DNA of 64,000 nt. Origin: Dietzia natronolimnaea (GTDB lineage Bacteria > Actinomycetota > Actinomycetes > Mycobacteriales > Mycobacteriaceae). Of the stretch, positions 23,567 through 32,360 are shown one piece after another; the first letter of the stretch is position 1; each line of letters starts with the position of its first letter. The translations under genes and the position numbers were made by a program. Under the pieces are notes generated by a model. The model did not search any database and had not been told where the DNA came from. It was given only the letters and a program-made list of their open reading frames with translations. The DNA is taken from assembly GCF_002289575.1 (NCBI RefSeq), contig NZ_NTGA01000024.1:1-64000 (forward strand), read 5' to 3'.

Positions 23567-24379
23567 TCAGACCCGACTCGCCGACCCCGCATGCGCCAAC
23601 CCGCGCTCGACCGTCGCGGCGATCGAGGCGGCGACGCCCTCCGGATCGTCCGACATCGGAACGTGCCCGTCTGCCGAGATCTCCACTCTGGCCTGGGGGA
23701 ACAGCCTCGACGCCAGCGAGACCTGACGGACCGGCAGGACCAGGTCGAACCGCCCCCACCGGATGGTGATCGGAAGGTCCTCATCCACCGGCGCGGAGAA
23801 CACGAAGGTGCCGCGGTCCGCGCGGTCCAGCACCGTGTTGCTGACGATCGCCTCCCCGTCGATCGCCGCCGCCTCGGCCGGATACCGCCACGGCCGGGCG
23901 CAGAACGCCGCCATCATCACCGCACGGCCCGCGGCCCTCTCGGTCACGACGGGCATGTGCCGTCCCAGCTTCGCGGCTCCCCGGCGCAGACCCCGGAACA
24001 CGGTGATCGTGTAGCGCCACTCGGCGTTGGAGCGGAAGAACCCGGCCGGGGAGAGCGCGGTGACACTGTCCGCCAGGCCGCGGGCACCCAACTCGAGCGC
24101 GATGAATCCGCCGAGCGAGTTCCCGGCGACGTGGGGGCGCTCCCCGGCGGGCATGAGCTCCGCGAGGAGTTCGGTCAGTTGGTCGATCATGTACTCGAGC
24201 GCGTCACCCGCCTCGGGGAGATCCGCGGACTTCCCGTGCCCGGGCAGGTCCACCACGACCACGCGGTACCGGTCCGCGAGCAGCGGAACGACCGGGTCCC
24301 ACGCATGGGCACGGTGGCAGACACCGTGCATGAGGATGATCGTCGGTCCGGAACCGGTCACCTGGTGATACAAATCCAT
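23567..24379 (-). CDS. Alpha/beta hydrolase
   Basis: A 270-residue alpha/beta-hydrolase-fold protein. It has the oxyanion strand LMHGVCHRAHAWDPVV, VVVDLPGHGKS, the nucleophile elbow AGNSLGGF (serine nucleophile), an acid near GRFDLVLP and the catalytic histidine in ADGHVPMSDDPE. Substrate unknown; esterase or lipase-like. ATG 24379 is chosen because homology begins at MDLYHQVTG. It is divergent from a MarR-type gene, with about 100 bp between them. Confidence 0.82.
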   Translation of the reverse strand: MDLYHQVTGSGPTIILMHGVCHRAHAWDPVVPLLADRYRVVVVDLPGHGKSADLPEAGDALEYMIDQLTELLAELMPAGERPHVAGNSLGGFIALELGARGLADSVTALSPAGFFRSNAEWRYTITVFRGLRRGAAKLGRHMPVVTERAAGRAVMMAAFCARPWRYPAEAAAIDGEAIVSNTVLDRADRGTFVFSAPVDEDLPITIRWGRFDLVLPVRQVSLASRLFPQARVEISADGHVPMSDDPEGVAASIAATVERGLAHAGSASRV

Positions 24380-24482
24380 GCCAGCAGTATCCCTCACAGC
24401 AATAGATGACGTCCCACAACCGCTCGGGATCGTGCTTTCATCTCCCATGCGACCGAGGGGACCACTGGTCAGGGGGCACGAC

Positions 24483-25019
24483 GTGGACACTGTGGCAGGC
24501 GAAATGACGGCGCGGCATCCGGCGCCGCGGGGGGCGGGGCGGTCCGGGGCGGCGAGAGCGCAGCTGCCGTCCGGGTCGGCGAACTCGGGGTTGGCAACGC
24601 AGTTCCGTCCCATCCTCCTCCGACTGGACCTGCTGGTACGGCGGCAGAACACCCAGTACGCCCTCAGCCGCGCCCAGACCTCCATCCTCCACACCCTCGC
24701 CAGCCATGGACGGTTGCGCATGAGCGACCTGGCCCGGTTGGAGAACGTCAGGGTCCCCACCACCAGCAATTCGGTGAACGTGGTGGAGGGCATGGGTTAC
24801 GTGGAGCGCGTGCGGGACGAGTCCGACGGCCGGGGCGTCTGTGTGCAACTCACCGACCTCGGACGGACACGGATCGACCAGGTGCTCGAGGAGCGCGACC
24901 AGGACTTCGCCGCCCACCTGTCGATGTTGTCCTCGGAACACCGGGAGTCGCTATCCGCTGCGGTCCCCGCCCTCAACGCGTTGCTCGACGCCATCGACAG
25001 CACCGCGACCCCGCACTGA
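24483..25019 (+). CDS. MarR-family transcriptional regulator
   Basis: A 178-residue winged-helix regulator. The helix-turn-helix is SILHTLASHGRLRMSDLARL, then VRVPTTSNSVNVVEGMGYVERVRDESDGRGVCVQLTDLG with the MarR wing. GTG 24483 is preferred because AGGGGG stands 7 bp upstream. Longer in-frame starts exist (24447, 24378) but overlap the promoter of the divergent hydrolase. It is likely the local regulator of that hydrolase or of itself. Confidence 0.78.
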   Translation: MDTVAGEMTARHPAPRGAGRSGAARAQLPSGSANSGLATQFRPILLRLDLLVRRQNTQYALSRAQTSILHTLASHGRLRMSDLARLENVRVPTTSNSVNVVEGMGYVERVRDESDGRGVCVQLTDLGRTRIDQVLEERDQDFAAHLSMLSSEHRESLSAAVPALNALLDAIDSTATPH

Positions 25020-25084
25020 TCCAGCCGTCGTCGACTCCATCGGGACCTCCCACCGGGCCGGTGGGGCGTCTACCCTCACCGGGC

Positions 25085-25759
25085 ATGGGCACAGTCATGA
25101 TCACCGGCGCCTCCCGTGGGATCGGCGCGGCCACGGCCAGGGCGCTCGACGCCGATCACGAGCTGATCCTGGTGGGCCGCGACGCCGACGCCCTGGCATC
25201 CGTGGCACGCACGTGTCGGTCCGCCCGGGTGGTGACAGCGGACCTGACGACGCCCGATGGTGTCTCGGCGGTGGCCGACGGTATCTCCACCCTCGACGGG
25301 GTGATCCACTGCGCCGGGGTGGCGGAACTGGGGCGGATCGACGAGACCGACGCCGCCCAGTGGCGTCGCGCGTTCGAGGTCAACGTCCTCGCCGTGGTCG
25401 AGCTCACCAGGGTGTTGCTCCCGGTCCTGCGCGCGGCCCGCGGCCACGTCGTCGTCATCAACTCCGGCGCGGGGACCACCGCCAAGCCGGGCTGGGGCTC
25501 CTACAGCGCCTCCAAGTTCGCACTCCGCGCCGTCACCGACACGCTCCGCGGGGAGGAGCCGGGCCTCCGCGTCACCTCGATCCATCCCGGCCGGGTGGAC
25601 ACGGACATGCAGAGGGCGATCGTCGCCGCCGAGGGCGGGACCTACGACCCGTCGGTCCACCTCAACCCGGACTCCGTGGCGACCGCGGTGCGTCACGCTC
25701 TCGAGTCGACGCCCGACGCCCACCCCACCGAAATCGTCGTGCGACCTCGACGTCACTGA
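25085..25759 (+). CDS. Short-chain dehydrogenase/reductase (SDR)
   Basis: A classical SDR of 224 residues. Coenzyme motif TGASRGIG is at the N-terminus, followed by HCAGVAELGRIDE and the catalytic YSASK with an upstream serine in VINSGAG. Substrate unknown. ATG 25085 follows TACCCT by 8 nt, which fits a leaderless start. It stands alone between a MarR-type gene and a PanE-like gene. Confidence 0.85.
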   Translation: MGTVMITGASRGIGAATARALDADHELILVGRDADALASVARTCRSARVVTADLTTPDGVSAVADGISTLDGVIHCAGVAELGRIDETDAAQWRRAFEVNVLAVVELTRVLLPVLRAARGHVVVINSGAGTTAKPGWGSYSASKFALRAVTDTLRGEEPGLRVTSIHPGRVDTDMQRAIVAAEGGTYDPSVHLNPDSVATAVRHALESTPDAHPTEIVVRPRRH

Positions 25760-25831
25760 GTTCCCCTCCGCCCGGTGGGCCCACGCGCGATCCCTCCCCG
25801 GACCGGCGCGAATGTCGTATCGTCCAGCACC

Positions 25832-26905
25832 ATGGTCGGCTCCGACACCCCCTTGCGCATCACCGTCATCGGTGCCGGCGTCGTCGGGTGTTACCTGGGC
25901 GGAAGACTCGCGCGCCACGCCGACGTGACCCTGGTCGGGCGCCCCCATGTCCTCGACCCGATCCGTGCGGTCGGGCTCACCGTGGAGGCCGGGAAGGGCG
26001 TGGACGACCGCATCCACGTGCCGTCCGAGGCGCTCACGCTCTCCGAGACGCCGGAGTCCGTCCGCCGCTCTGACGTGGTACTCGTGTGCACCAAGGCGGG
26101 GTCCTCCGCGGCAGCCACCGCCGAATTCGTCCCGTTCCTACGTCCCGGGACCCTGGTGGTGGGCCTCCAGAACGGACTGCACTCGGCCGATTCCATCCGC
26201 GACGGCGTGGGCACGAACCCCGTGATCGCCGGGATCATCCCCTTCAATGTGGCCCGCACCGGGCCCTCCACCTACCGGCGGACCAGCGCCGGTGAGATCC
26301 GGATCGCCGAACACCCGCTCGCCGCCCCACTCCTCCGGGTGATGGACGAGGCCGATCTCCCGGTGCGGGCGACCGACGACATCCAGGCGGTGCTGCACGG
26401 CAAGGTCCTGTTGAACCTCAACAATGCGGTCCAGGCGTTGTCCGGACTTCCTCTGCGAGACGAACTCGTCGATCGTGACCTACGCAGATGCGTCGCGCTC
26501 TGCCAGGGCGAGGCCATCCGGGTCTTCACCGCGGCCGGGGTGGTGCCCCGGGTACCCATCGCCGTGCCGGCCGGGATGCTTCCGTCCGTCATGCGGCTGC
26601 CGACGCCTGTGTTCCGCAGACTCGCCAGGACCGTCATGGGGGTCGATGCGGACGGGACCTCGTCGATGAACGATGACCTGATCCGCGGACGACCTACCGA
26701 GATCGACATCCTCCAGGGCGAGGTCGTCCGGATGGGCCGGCGGCTCGGGGTCGCGACGCCCGCGTGCGCTCACATTGTCGAGTTGGTGCACGAGGCCGAG
26801 CGGGCCGGACCCGACCGACTCCAGTGGACAGGCAAGGCGCTGCTCGCGGAGTTGCAGCGGGCGCGGCGACGGGCACGACGGCTCGCGCGGATGCAGTTCG
26901 GATAG
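25832..26905 (+). CDS. Ketopantoate reductase family (PanE/ApbA) protein
   Basis: A 357-residue protein. The N-terminal dinucleotide-binding motif is VIGAGVVGCYLGGRLA, then VLVCTKAGSS and VGLQNGLHSADSI. The helical domain has the conserved lysine region VLHGKVLLNLNNAVQAL and ends with SMNDDLIRGRPTEIDILQGEVVRMGRRLGV, all PanE-family features. True PanE makes pantoate for CoA synthesis. Here the protein is longer than usual (about 300) and its real substrate may differ. ATG 25832 follows TATCGT by 8 nt (leaderless type). Confidence 0.82.
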   Translation: MVGSDTPLRITVIGAGVVGCYLGGRLARHADVTLVGRPHVLDPIRAVGLTVEAGKGVDDRIHVPSEALTLSETPESVRRSDVVLVCTKAGSSAAATAEFVPFLRPGTLVVGLQNGLHSADSIRDGVGTNPVIAGIIPFNVARTGPSTYRRTSAGEIRIAEHPLAAPLLRVMDEADLPVRATDDIQAVLHGKVLLNLNNAVQALSGLPLRDELVDRDLRRCVALCQGEAIRVFTAAGVVPRVPIAVPAGMLPSVMRLPTPVFRRLARTVMGVDADGTSSMNDDLIRGRPTEIDILQGEVVRMGRRLGVATPACAHIVELVHEAERAGPDRLQWTGKALLAELQRARRRARRLARMQFG

Positions 26906-26954
26906 TTGAGCCGACTCACCTGTCGACCGCCGCAGGTGGTCGGACGGCAGGTGG

Positions 26955-27236
26955 TTACTCGTCGTACCCCAGGGAGAACGCCGCCTCGAGGTCGTGCTTC
27001 GACAACGCGCGAAAGGCGATGTGCGTCTCGGTGTCGACCACACCCCGGACCTTGTTCAGGCGGTCGGAGACGATGTCGGCCACGTCCTCGTTACGGCGGG
27101 CCCGCACCAACACGATGAGGTCGATGGTGCCCGTGACCGAGTACACCTCGGAGACGCCGTCGATCTCGGCGATCTCTTCGGCGACCTCGGGGATGCGCGC
27201 CGTCTCGGCGTGGACAAAGACGATGGCGGTGATCAT
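26955..27236 (-). CDS. Stand-alone Lrp/AsnC ligand-binding (RAM) domain protein
   Basis: A 93-residue protein that consists only of the Lrp/AsnC effector domain (ITAIVFVHAETARIPEVAEEI, GVSEVYSVTGTIDLIVLVRAR, VDTETHIAFRALSKHDLEAAF) without a helix-turn-helix. Such half-size proteins form oligomers and can modulate full-length Lrp proteins or sense amino acids. ATG 27236 follows TAGCCT by 8 nt, so it is probably leaderless. Confidence 0.82.
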   Translation of the reverse strand: MITAIVFVHAETARIPEVAEEIAEIDGVSEVYSVTGTIDLIVLVRARRNEDVADIVSDRLNKVRGVVDTETHIAFRALSKHDLEAAFSLGYDE

Positions 27237-27427
27237 GGGATCCAAGGCTAGTCCAGCTGACGCCGCCCCGCGTCGCGCGTTCTGCGTCCTGCGCCCGGTG
27301 CCTGAGCCCTGTGCTGATCGAGCGCGTTCTGTGAATACCCGTCGCGTTCTCGGCGGCCCGCTCTCGACCGATGCGTCACAGAACTCGCCGGATCGAGCAG
27401 GCGACGCCCGCCTCACCCCGCCTCAGC

Positions 27428-27802
27428 TCAGCGCATGTTCTCCGGGGTCCAGTAGGCGCGCATCGAGGCGACCTTGCCCTGCTCGTCGTGGGTCATCAGG
27501 TCCCAGACGTTGATCGTGGCTTTGGAGTTCTCGTCGAAGTGGGTGGTGATCTCGAAGTTGAACAGCAGATCGTCCCCACACACCCGCGCCTCGATCACCT
27601 CGCCCTCGATCTTCAGGGCCACCACGGACGAGTAGAACTCGCGGATGGCCGCCTTTCCCTCGTGCACCGTGCCGTTGCCGACCGGATCCTCGACCGTGGC
27701 GTTCTCGGCGTAGAGGTCGAGTACAGCCTCGAGGTCGCCCGCGACGAGCGCGGCGATGTACGAGTCTGCGGTGGCACGGATCTGCTCGGGGGAGGCACTC
27801 AC
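27428..27802 (-). CDS. Ketosteroid isomerase (SnoaL/NTF2 fold)
   Basis: A 124-residue cone-shaped NTF2-fold protein with the full catalytic set of ketosteroid Delta5-isomerases. Tyr15 (ADSYIAALV), Asp39 (TVEDPVG) and Asp101 (NVWDLMT) align with Tyr14/Asp38/Asp99 of the Comamonas enzyme. It would shift the steroid double bond from Delta5 to Delta4. GTG 27802 has GAAAGGG upstream. A KstR-like box (27844-27857) overlaps its probable -10 (TAGGCT at 27845-27840), so control by the steroid repressor KstR is likely. Other SnoaL-like functions cannot be excluded. Confidence 0.8.
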   Translation of the reverse strand: MSASPEQIRATADSYIAALVAGDLEAVLDLYAENATVEDPVGNGTVHEGKAAIREFYSSVVALKIEGEVIEARVCGDDLLFNFEITTHFDENSKATINVWDLMTHDEQGKVASMRAYWTPENMR

Positions 27803-27843
27803 GGCGATGGCCCTTTCGGTGTGACGACGAGACCACCAAAGCC

Positions 27844-27857
27844 TAGAACGTGTTCTC
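27844..27857. promoter_or_regulatory. KstR-like operator upstream of the ketosteroid isomerase gene
   Basis: TAGAACGTGTTCTC matches the published KstR consensus TnnAACnnGTTnnA at every fixed position but the last, with perfect AGAAC/GTTCT arms around GT. It lies 42 bp before the isomerase start and abuts the likely -10 TAGGCT. KstR is the TetR-family repressor of cholesterol catabolism in mycolic-acid actinobacteria. The gene for KstR itself is not in this window. Confidence 0.68.
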
Positions 27858-27894
27858 GTCGAGAGGATCGGTACCGCACAACAGGTGAAAAAAG

Positions 27895-27910
27895 TGTGAC
27901 TTGCACCACA
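27895..27910. promoter_or_regulatory. CRP/GlxR-like site upstream of the sugar MFS gene
   Basis: TGTGACTTGCACCACA equals the CRP/GlxR pattern TGTGA-N6-TCACA except for C in place of T at the start of the right half-site. It lies 70 bp upstream of the MFS start codon, a sensible place for cAMP-dependent control of a sugar carrier. Similar strings occur at 35290 and 38322. Confidence 0.5.
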
Positions 27911-27979
27911 CCCGTCGCGGGCCTACGCTCCGTTCACCAGAGAACTGGACGTCCATCCGGCCCGGGAACGGGGTACGCC

Positions 27980-29413
27980 ATGTCCACACCGAACATCTCG
28001 GCCAAGAGCTCGGACGAGGAGTCCTTCCACACCGGCCGGGTGGTGATCATCTCCCTGGTCGCGGCCCTCGGCGGGTTCCTGTTCGGGTTCGACACCGCGG
28101 TCATCAACGGCGCGGTCGACGCCGTCCAGGAGTCGTTCGGGATGAACGCCAGCCTCACCGGGTTCGTGGTCTCCTCGGCGCTACTCGGCTGCATCGTAGG
28201 TGCGTATCTCGCGGGCCGTCTGGCCGACCGCTGGGGACGCACCCGCGTCATGGTCCTGGCATCGGCGCTGTTCACCGCCAGTGCACTCGGGTCAGGGTTG
28301 GCCTTCGGTCCGTGGGATCTCATCCTCTGGCGGGTGGTCGGTGGACTGGGCGTGGGGGCGGCCTCCGTCATCGCGCCGGCGTACATCGCGGAGGTGGCCC
28401 CGCCCTCGATCCGCGGTCGCCTCGGTTCCCTGCAACAGCTCGCGATCGTCTCCGGCATCTTCGTGGCCCTGCTCTCCGATGCCTGGCTGGCGTCCGTGGC
28501 CGGCGGCGCGATCGAGGAGCTGTGGATGGGGATCCAGGCCTGGCGCTGGATGTTCCTCACCGAACTCGTTCCCGCCCTCACCTACGGGGTGCTGGCACTC
28601 ATGATCCCCGAGTCCCCCCGCTATCTGCTGGCCAAGGGTCTGGTCAGCGAGGCGCGCGACGTGCTGCGCACCATCCAGTCCAGCGGCGTCGACAACCGGA
28701 TCACCGAGATCCGGGCGACGGTCCGCGAAGACAGGAAGCGGTCCTGGCAGGACATGCTCACCCCGGGCGGAAGGAACCTCCTGCCGATCGTGTGGATCGG
28801 CATCATCCTGTCGGTCTTCCAGCAGGCCGTGGGCATCAACGTGATCTTCTACTACTCCACCTCCCTGTGGCAGTCGGTCGGCTTCACCGAGGCGGACGCG
28901 CTCACCCAGACCGTCATCACCTCGGTGACGAACATCGTCGTGACGATCGTGGCCATCGCGCTGATCGACAAGATCGGCCGCCGCAGACTGCTCATGACGG
29001 GGTCTGTGGGGATGACCGTCTCGCTCGCGGTGATGGCCCTGATGTTCAGCACCGCCACGATGGGTCCGGGGGCCGACGGCGAACTCGCACCCCAACTCGG
29101 GGACACCCAGGGGCTCGTCGCGCTGATCGCCGCCAACGGCTTCGTCGTGTTCTTCGGCATGTCCTGGGGCCCCGCGGTGTGGGTGTTGCTCGGCGAGATG
29201 TTCAACAACCGCATCCGCACGGCGGCGCTCGGTCTGGCCGCGGCCGCCCAGTGGTTGGCGAACTTCGCGGTCTCCACCGCGTTCCCGCCGATGGCCGAGT
29301 TCAGCCTGACGTTCACCTACGGCTTCTACGCGGTGTCGGCGCTGCTGTCGTTGCTGTTCGTGGCCAGGTTCATCCCCGAGACCACCGGCCGCTCGCTCGA
29401 GGACATGGAGTAG
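27980..29413 (+). CDS. MFS sugar porter (SP family)
   Basis: A 477-residue transporter with 12 predicted TM helices. It carries sugar-porter signatures: GGFLFGFDTAVINGAV in TM1, GRLADRWGRTRVMV after TM2, PAYIAEVAPPSIRGRLGSLQQ, PESPRYLLAKG before the central loop, QQAVGINVIFYYS in TM7 and RFIPETTGRSLEDME at the C-terminus. It is probably a proton-coupled importer of a hexose or polyol. ATG 27980 begins the family N-terminus. A CRP/GlxR-like site lies upstream. Confidence 0.88.
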   Translation: MSTPNISAKSSDEESFHTGRVVIISLVAALGGFLFGFDTAVINGAVDAVQESFGMNASLTGFVVSSALLGCIVGAYLAGRLADRWGRTRVMVLASALFTASALGSGLAFGPWDLILWRVVGGLGVGAASVIAPAYIAEVAPPSIRGRLGSLQQLAIVSGIFVALLSDAWLASVAGGAIEELWMGIQAWRWMFLTELVPALTYGVLALMIPESPRYLLAKGLVSEARDVLRTIQSSGVDNRITEIRATVREDRKRSWQDMLTPGGRNLLPIVWIGIILSVFQQAVGINVIFYYSTSLWQSVGFTEADALTQTVITSVTNIVVTIVAIALIDKIGRRRLLMTGSVGMTVSLAVMALMFSTATMGPGADGELAPQLGDTQGLVALIAANGFVVFFGMSWGPAVWVLLGEMFNNRIRTAALGLAAAAQWLANFAVSTAFPPMAEFSLTFTYGFYAVSALLSLLFVARFIPETTGRSLEDME

Positions 29414-29430
29414 ACGGGCCCCCGAGCCGA

Positions 29431-30033
29431 TCAGGCCGCGTCGTCAGGCGTGCGCACCGGGCAGAAAAGGTCGGTGCGCAGGGTCGCGGGATCGATGTCC
29501 GGCGACGGTTCGGTCACGTACGCCTCCCAGAACGGAGTTCCCGGGGCTCGCCCCAGGGAGCCGATCTCACCCATGAACTCCTGCCACGCCTCACCCAGCC
29601 CGTCGTAGGACCCGAGGTAACTCATCGCGGCGACCTGCCCGGCTGGGAGTTCGGATGCCACCACGCGCATCCCGCCCTCTCCCTCCGGCTCTGCGACGAC
29701 CCCATCGGGCAGCGGCTCGGCCAGGGGGAATCCGATCTCCAGGTCTGCCTGGGGTTCCGGCTCCTCGGTAATCCTGGTGTACGACGCGAACGGGGCGGCG
29801 GCAGGCGTCACCCCTGCGGCGAACAACGCGGGAAACGCCGTGCCGAACGCCGAATCGAAGAACTCAGCGATGGTGGCCATGGGCACGGCCGTCGCCCGGA
29901 CCACCGCCGTGGGCACCGCGGGCGCGGTGAACACGCGGACGCCGACCAGGGGCTCCGGGCCGAGGTCGGGGTAGCCGGGGGGCGGACCGTGCGGCTGGTC
30001 CCGGGGCGGGACCGGGGACGACGACGACATCAT
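29431..30033 (-). CDS. GyrI-like / AraC effector-binding (SOUL-like) domain protein
   Basis: A 200-residue protein after a proline-rich N-terminus. The pattern VVRATAVPMATIAEFFDSAFG, PFASYTRI, EIGFPLAEPL, VVASELPAGQVAAMSYLGSYDGLGEAWQEFMGEIGSLG and PFWEAYVTEPSPDIDPATLRTDLFCPV is that of GyrI-like small-molecule-binding domains. It has no DNA-binding domain. The role may be ligand sensing or binding of toxic compounds. GAGGAGG lies 5 bp before ATG 30033. It converges with the MFS gene and is divergent from the next pair. Confidence 0.75.
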   Translation of the reverse strand: MMSSSSPVPPRDQPHGPPPGYPDLGPEPLVGVRVFTAPAVPTAVVRATAVPMATIAEFFDSAFGTAFPALFAAGVTPAAAPFASYTRITEEPEPQADLEIGFPLAEPLPDGVVAEPEGEGGMRVVASELPAGQVAAMSYLGSYDGLGEAWQEFMGEIGSLGRAPGTPFWEAYVTEPSPDIDPATLRTDLFCPVRTPDDAA

Positions 30034-30180
30034 GAATCCTCCTCGGGCAGCGACACTGCTGCACATTGTGCTCCTGTCGTCGGCGCCCGGGAAGAGTCTC
30101 CGGGCAGTGACGGCGGCGGGTCCGGCCGAGTGGGGGCACGACGGATGCACCCTCGCGGCCGCACGGGGACACTGGAGCAC

Positions 30181-30363
30181 ATGTCGACTTTCCGCCTCCG
30201 CACTCCGGACCGCACCATCGATCTGGGCGAGTTCGACAACGCCCAGGAGGCGCTCGAGCACGCCGTGACACTCCAGCCCGAAGCGCGTCCGGTCAACGGC
30301 GACCTCGAGGTGCTGGTCGGCGTTGAATGGCATTCCGTGGCCACGGAGGGCGACATCTCATGA
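30181..30363 (+). CDS. Conserved-looking 60-residue protein upstream of the MBL-fold gene
   Basis: A small acidic protein, MSTFRLRTPDRTIDLGEFDN onward, with mixed alpha/beta character and no membrane segment. I do not recognise a family. Its stop overlaps the start of the metallo-beta-lactamase-fold gene as ATGA, so the two are translationally coupled. This position suggests an accessory or regulatory subunit. Confidence 0.65.
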   Translation: MSTFRLRTPDRTIDLGEFDNAQEALEHAVTLQPEARPVNGDLEVLVGVEWHSVATEGDIS

Positions 30364-31208
30364 CCCCCGCCGCCGCGGGGTCCGTCACGCAGTGCGCCAC
30401 CTGCGGGGTCGAGCGCGCCGAACCCCTGCCCGAGACGTGTCCGATCTGCGCCGACGATCGGCAGTACGTCCCGGCCGGCGGCCAACGCTGGACCCACCCG
30501 GGGGAGTCCTCGGCGCGTGGCGGGCGGATCGAGTTCGCCGAGCGCGAGGCGGACGTGATCAACCTGGTCCACCGGGACTGTCCCGGGATCGGACAGAAGC
30601 CGGCGCTCATCCGCACGGACCACGGGAACGTGATGGTCGAGGCGCCGAACCACATCACCGAGGAGGCCGTCACCGCGGTACGCGGGTGGGGTGGGGTCTC
30701 GGCCATCATCGCCTCCCATCCGCACATGTACGGCGTCCAGTCCCTGTGGTCCGCGGCGTTCGACGACGCCCCGGTCTACGTCTCGGCCCCGGACCAACAC
30801 TGGCTGGGACTTCGGCCCCGCAACACCGTGGTCTGGGGCGGAGGTCACCGGGGCGACGAGATCGAGATCCTGCCCGGTGTCCGCGCCTCGCAACCCGGGG
30901 GCCACTTCCCGGGCAGCGCGGTGGTCCACTGGACCGCGCGCGACGGCCGGGGGGTGCTGTTCACCGGCGACACCATCGGCACCGTCGCCGATCCCCGCTG
31001 GGTCACGTTCATGCGCTCGTTCCCCAATTGGATGCCACTGTCCGGGGCGGTGGTCCGGCGCATCGCCGACCACGTCTCGCGCTATGACGTCGACCGGATC
31101 TACGCGAACTTCGGCGGCTGCGTCCCCCATGACGCCGGCGACGCCGTACAGCGCTCGGCCGAGCGCTACGCCGAGTGGGTCGACGGCGAGCACGACCACC
31201 TCACGTAG
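30360..31208 (+). CDS. MBL-fold metallohydrolase with N-terminal zinc ribbon
   Basis: A 282-residue protein. Residues about 8-30 hold a CxxC...CxxC zinc-ribbon-like segment (CATCGVERAEPLPETCPIC). The metallo-beta-lactamase fold follows, with a reduced metal motif SHPHMYG (HxH without the usual DH), a later histidine in PGGHFPGS, and Asp in LFTGDTIG. The reduced motif may mean a changed metal site. Substrate unknown. It starts in a 4-bp overlap with the 60-residue gene. Confidence 0.78.
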   Translation: MTPAAAGSVTQCATCGVERAEPLPETCPICADDRQYVPAGGQRWTHPGESSARGGRIEFAEREADVINLVHRDCPGIGQKPALIRTDHGNVMVEAPNHITEEAVTAVRGWGGVSAIIASHPHMYGVQSLWSAAFDDAPVYVSAPDQHWLGLRPRNTVVWGGGHRGDEIEILPGVRASQPGGHFPGSAVVHWTARDGRGVLFTGDTIGTVADPRWVTFMRSFPNWMPLSGAVVRRIADHVSRYDVDRIYANFGGCVPHDAGDAVQRSAERYAEWVDGEHDHLT

Positions 31209-31273
31209 CAGGCCGGTGCCGGATACGTCAGGACCCGCGTCGGGAGGCCCGGCGGGCAATAAGGTGGGCACCC

Positions 31274-32164
31274 ATGGAGGAGCACCGAACCATCCGGCTC
31301 GCGGGTCGCCACGTCAATCTCGTCGCACTCTCCTGGGGCCCCGAGAACGCTCCCCTCGCGGTCCTGCTGCACGGATACCCCGATTCGCCCCATTCCTGGC
31401 AGGGGGTGGCCCCGGGACTCGTGGACGCGGGCTACCGGGTGGTCGCCCCGTTCACGCGGGGGTATGCGCCCTCCGGCGTTCCCACAGACGGGTCGTATCA
31501 CATCGGCAGCCTGGCCCACGACGCGATCGAGTTGCACGCATTGCTCGGCGGTGATGACCGGGCGGTCCTCGTCGGACACGACTGGGGTGCGGTCGCCGCG
31601 CACGCCGTCGCCGGGCTCGCCGACCAGCCCTATCGGCGCGTCGTGACGATGGCCGTGCCCCCGCCGGCCGCGTTCTTGTCGCGGGAGGGTGGCATCCTCG
31701 TCTCCGTCGCCCGGCTGCTCAGGCAGGCGAGGCTGAGCTGGTACATCGCTTTCCAGCAGCTGCCGGTGCTCGCGGAACGGTCACTGCCCACCGTGGTTCC
31801 CCTGCTGTGGCGCCGGTGGTCGCCCGGTCTCGAGGCCGGCCCCCACCTCGACGCGGCGTGGTCGGCGATCGAACCCCGGCGCACCGAGGTCCTCCGCTAT
31901 TACCGTCACGCGGCGCGTCCGTGGACGGTGCCGCCGGAGTGCGCCGCCGTCCAGCGGGCGATATTGAGCCCCACCACCGTCCCGATGCTCTACCTGCACG
32001 GACGAGACGACGGGTGCATGCTCGCGGAGTGGGCCACGCTCGCGGCGTCCGTTCTCCCTGACGGGAGCAGGGTGGAGACCGTGCCGGACGCCGGCCATTT
32101 CCTCCAGGTGGAGCGCCCCGACCTGGTCACACGACTGATCGTGGATTTCGTCGGCGCGCGCTGA
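31274..32164 (+). CDS. Alpha/beta hydrolase, epoxide hydrolase-like
   Basis: A 296-residue alpha/beta hydrolase. HGYPDSPHSWQGV resembles the HGxP oxyanion motif, and the nucleophile elbow VGHDWGAVAA carries aspartate, the class used by epoxide hydrolases and dehalogenases. An acid is in LHGRDDGCM and the histidine is in DAGHFLQVERPD. ATG 31274 follows TAAGGT by 8 nt, consistent with a leaderless transcript. The substrate could be an epoxide of lipid or terpenoid origin. Confidence 0.82.
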   Translation: MEEHRTIRLAGRHVNLVALSWGPENAPLAVLLHGYPDSPHSWQGVAPGLVDAGYRVVAPFTRGYAPSGVPTDGSYHIGSLAHDAIELHALLGGDDRAVLVGHDWGAVAAHAVAGLADQPYRRVVTMAVPPPAAFLSREGGILVSVARLLRQARLSWYIAFQQLPVLAERSLPTVVPLLWRRWSPGLEAGPHLDAAWSAIEPRRTEVLRYYRHAARPWTVPPECAAVQRAILSPTTVPMLYLHGRDDGCMLAEWATLAASVLPDGSRVETVPDAGHFLQVERPDLVTRLIVDFVGAR

Positions 32165-32216
32165 TCATGTCGTCGACGCCGGTGGGTGTGGTGCTCCGGC
32201 GACTAACGTTCCTGAC

Positions 32217-32360
32217 GTGGAGATCCACCTGGCGGGCCTGGGCGTGAGCATCGCCGTGCTCGCTCCCGGTCTCCTGCTGTGGCGCTTCCCGCCGCGCGAT
32301 CCCGCGCCCACGTCCGTGGCGCCGGCCCCGGCGCGGTGGGGCGTGAAGTGGACGGTGTGA
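32217..32360 (+). CDS. 47-residue single-pass membrane protein
   Basis: GTG 32217 opens a short frame with one hydrophobic helix (LAGLGVSIAVLAPGLLLW) and a proline-rich tail. TAACGT lies 7 nt upstream, the spacing of a leaderless promoter. Its stop overlaps the next start as GTGA, and this coupling is the main reason to believe it is real. No family recognised. Confidence 0.5.
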   Translation: MEIHLAGLGVSIAVLAPGLLLWRFPPRDPAPTSVAPAPARWGVKWTV

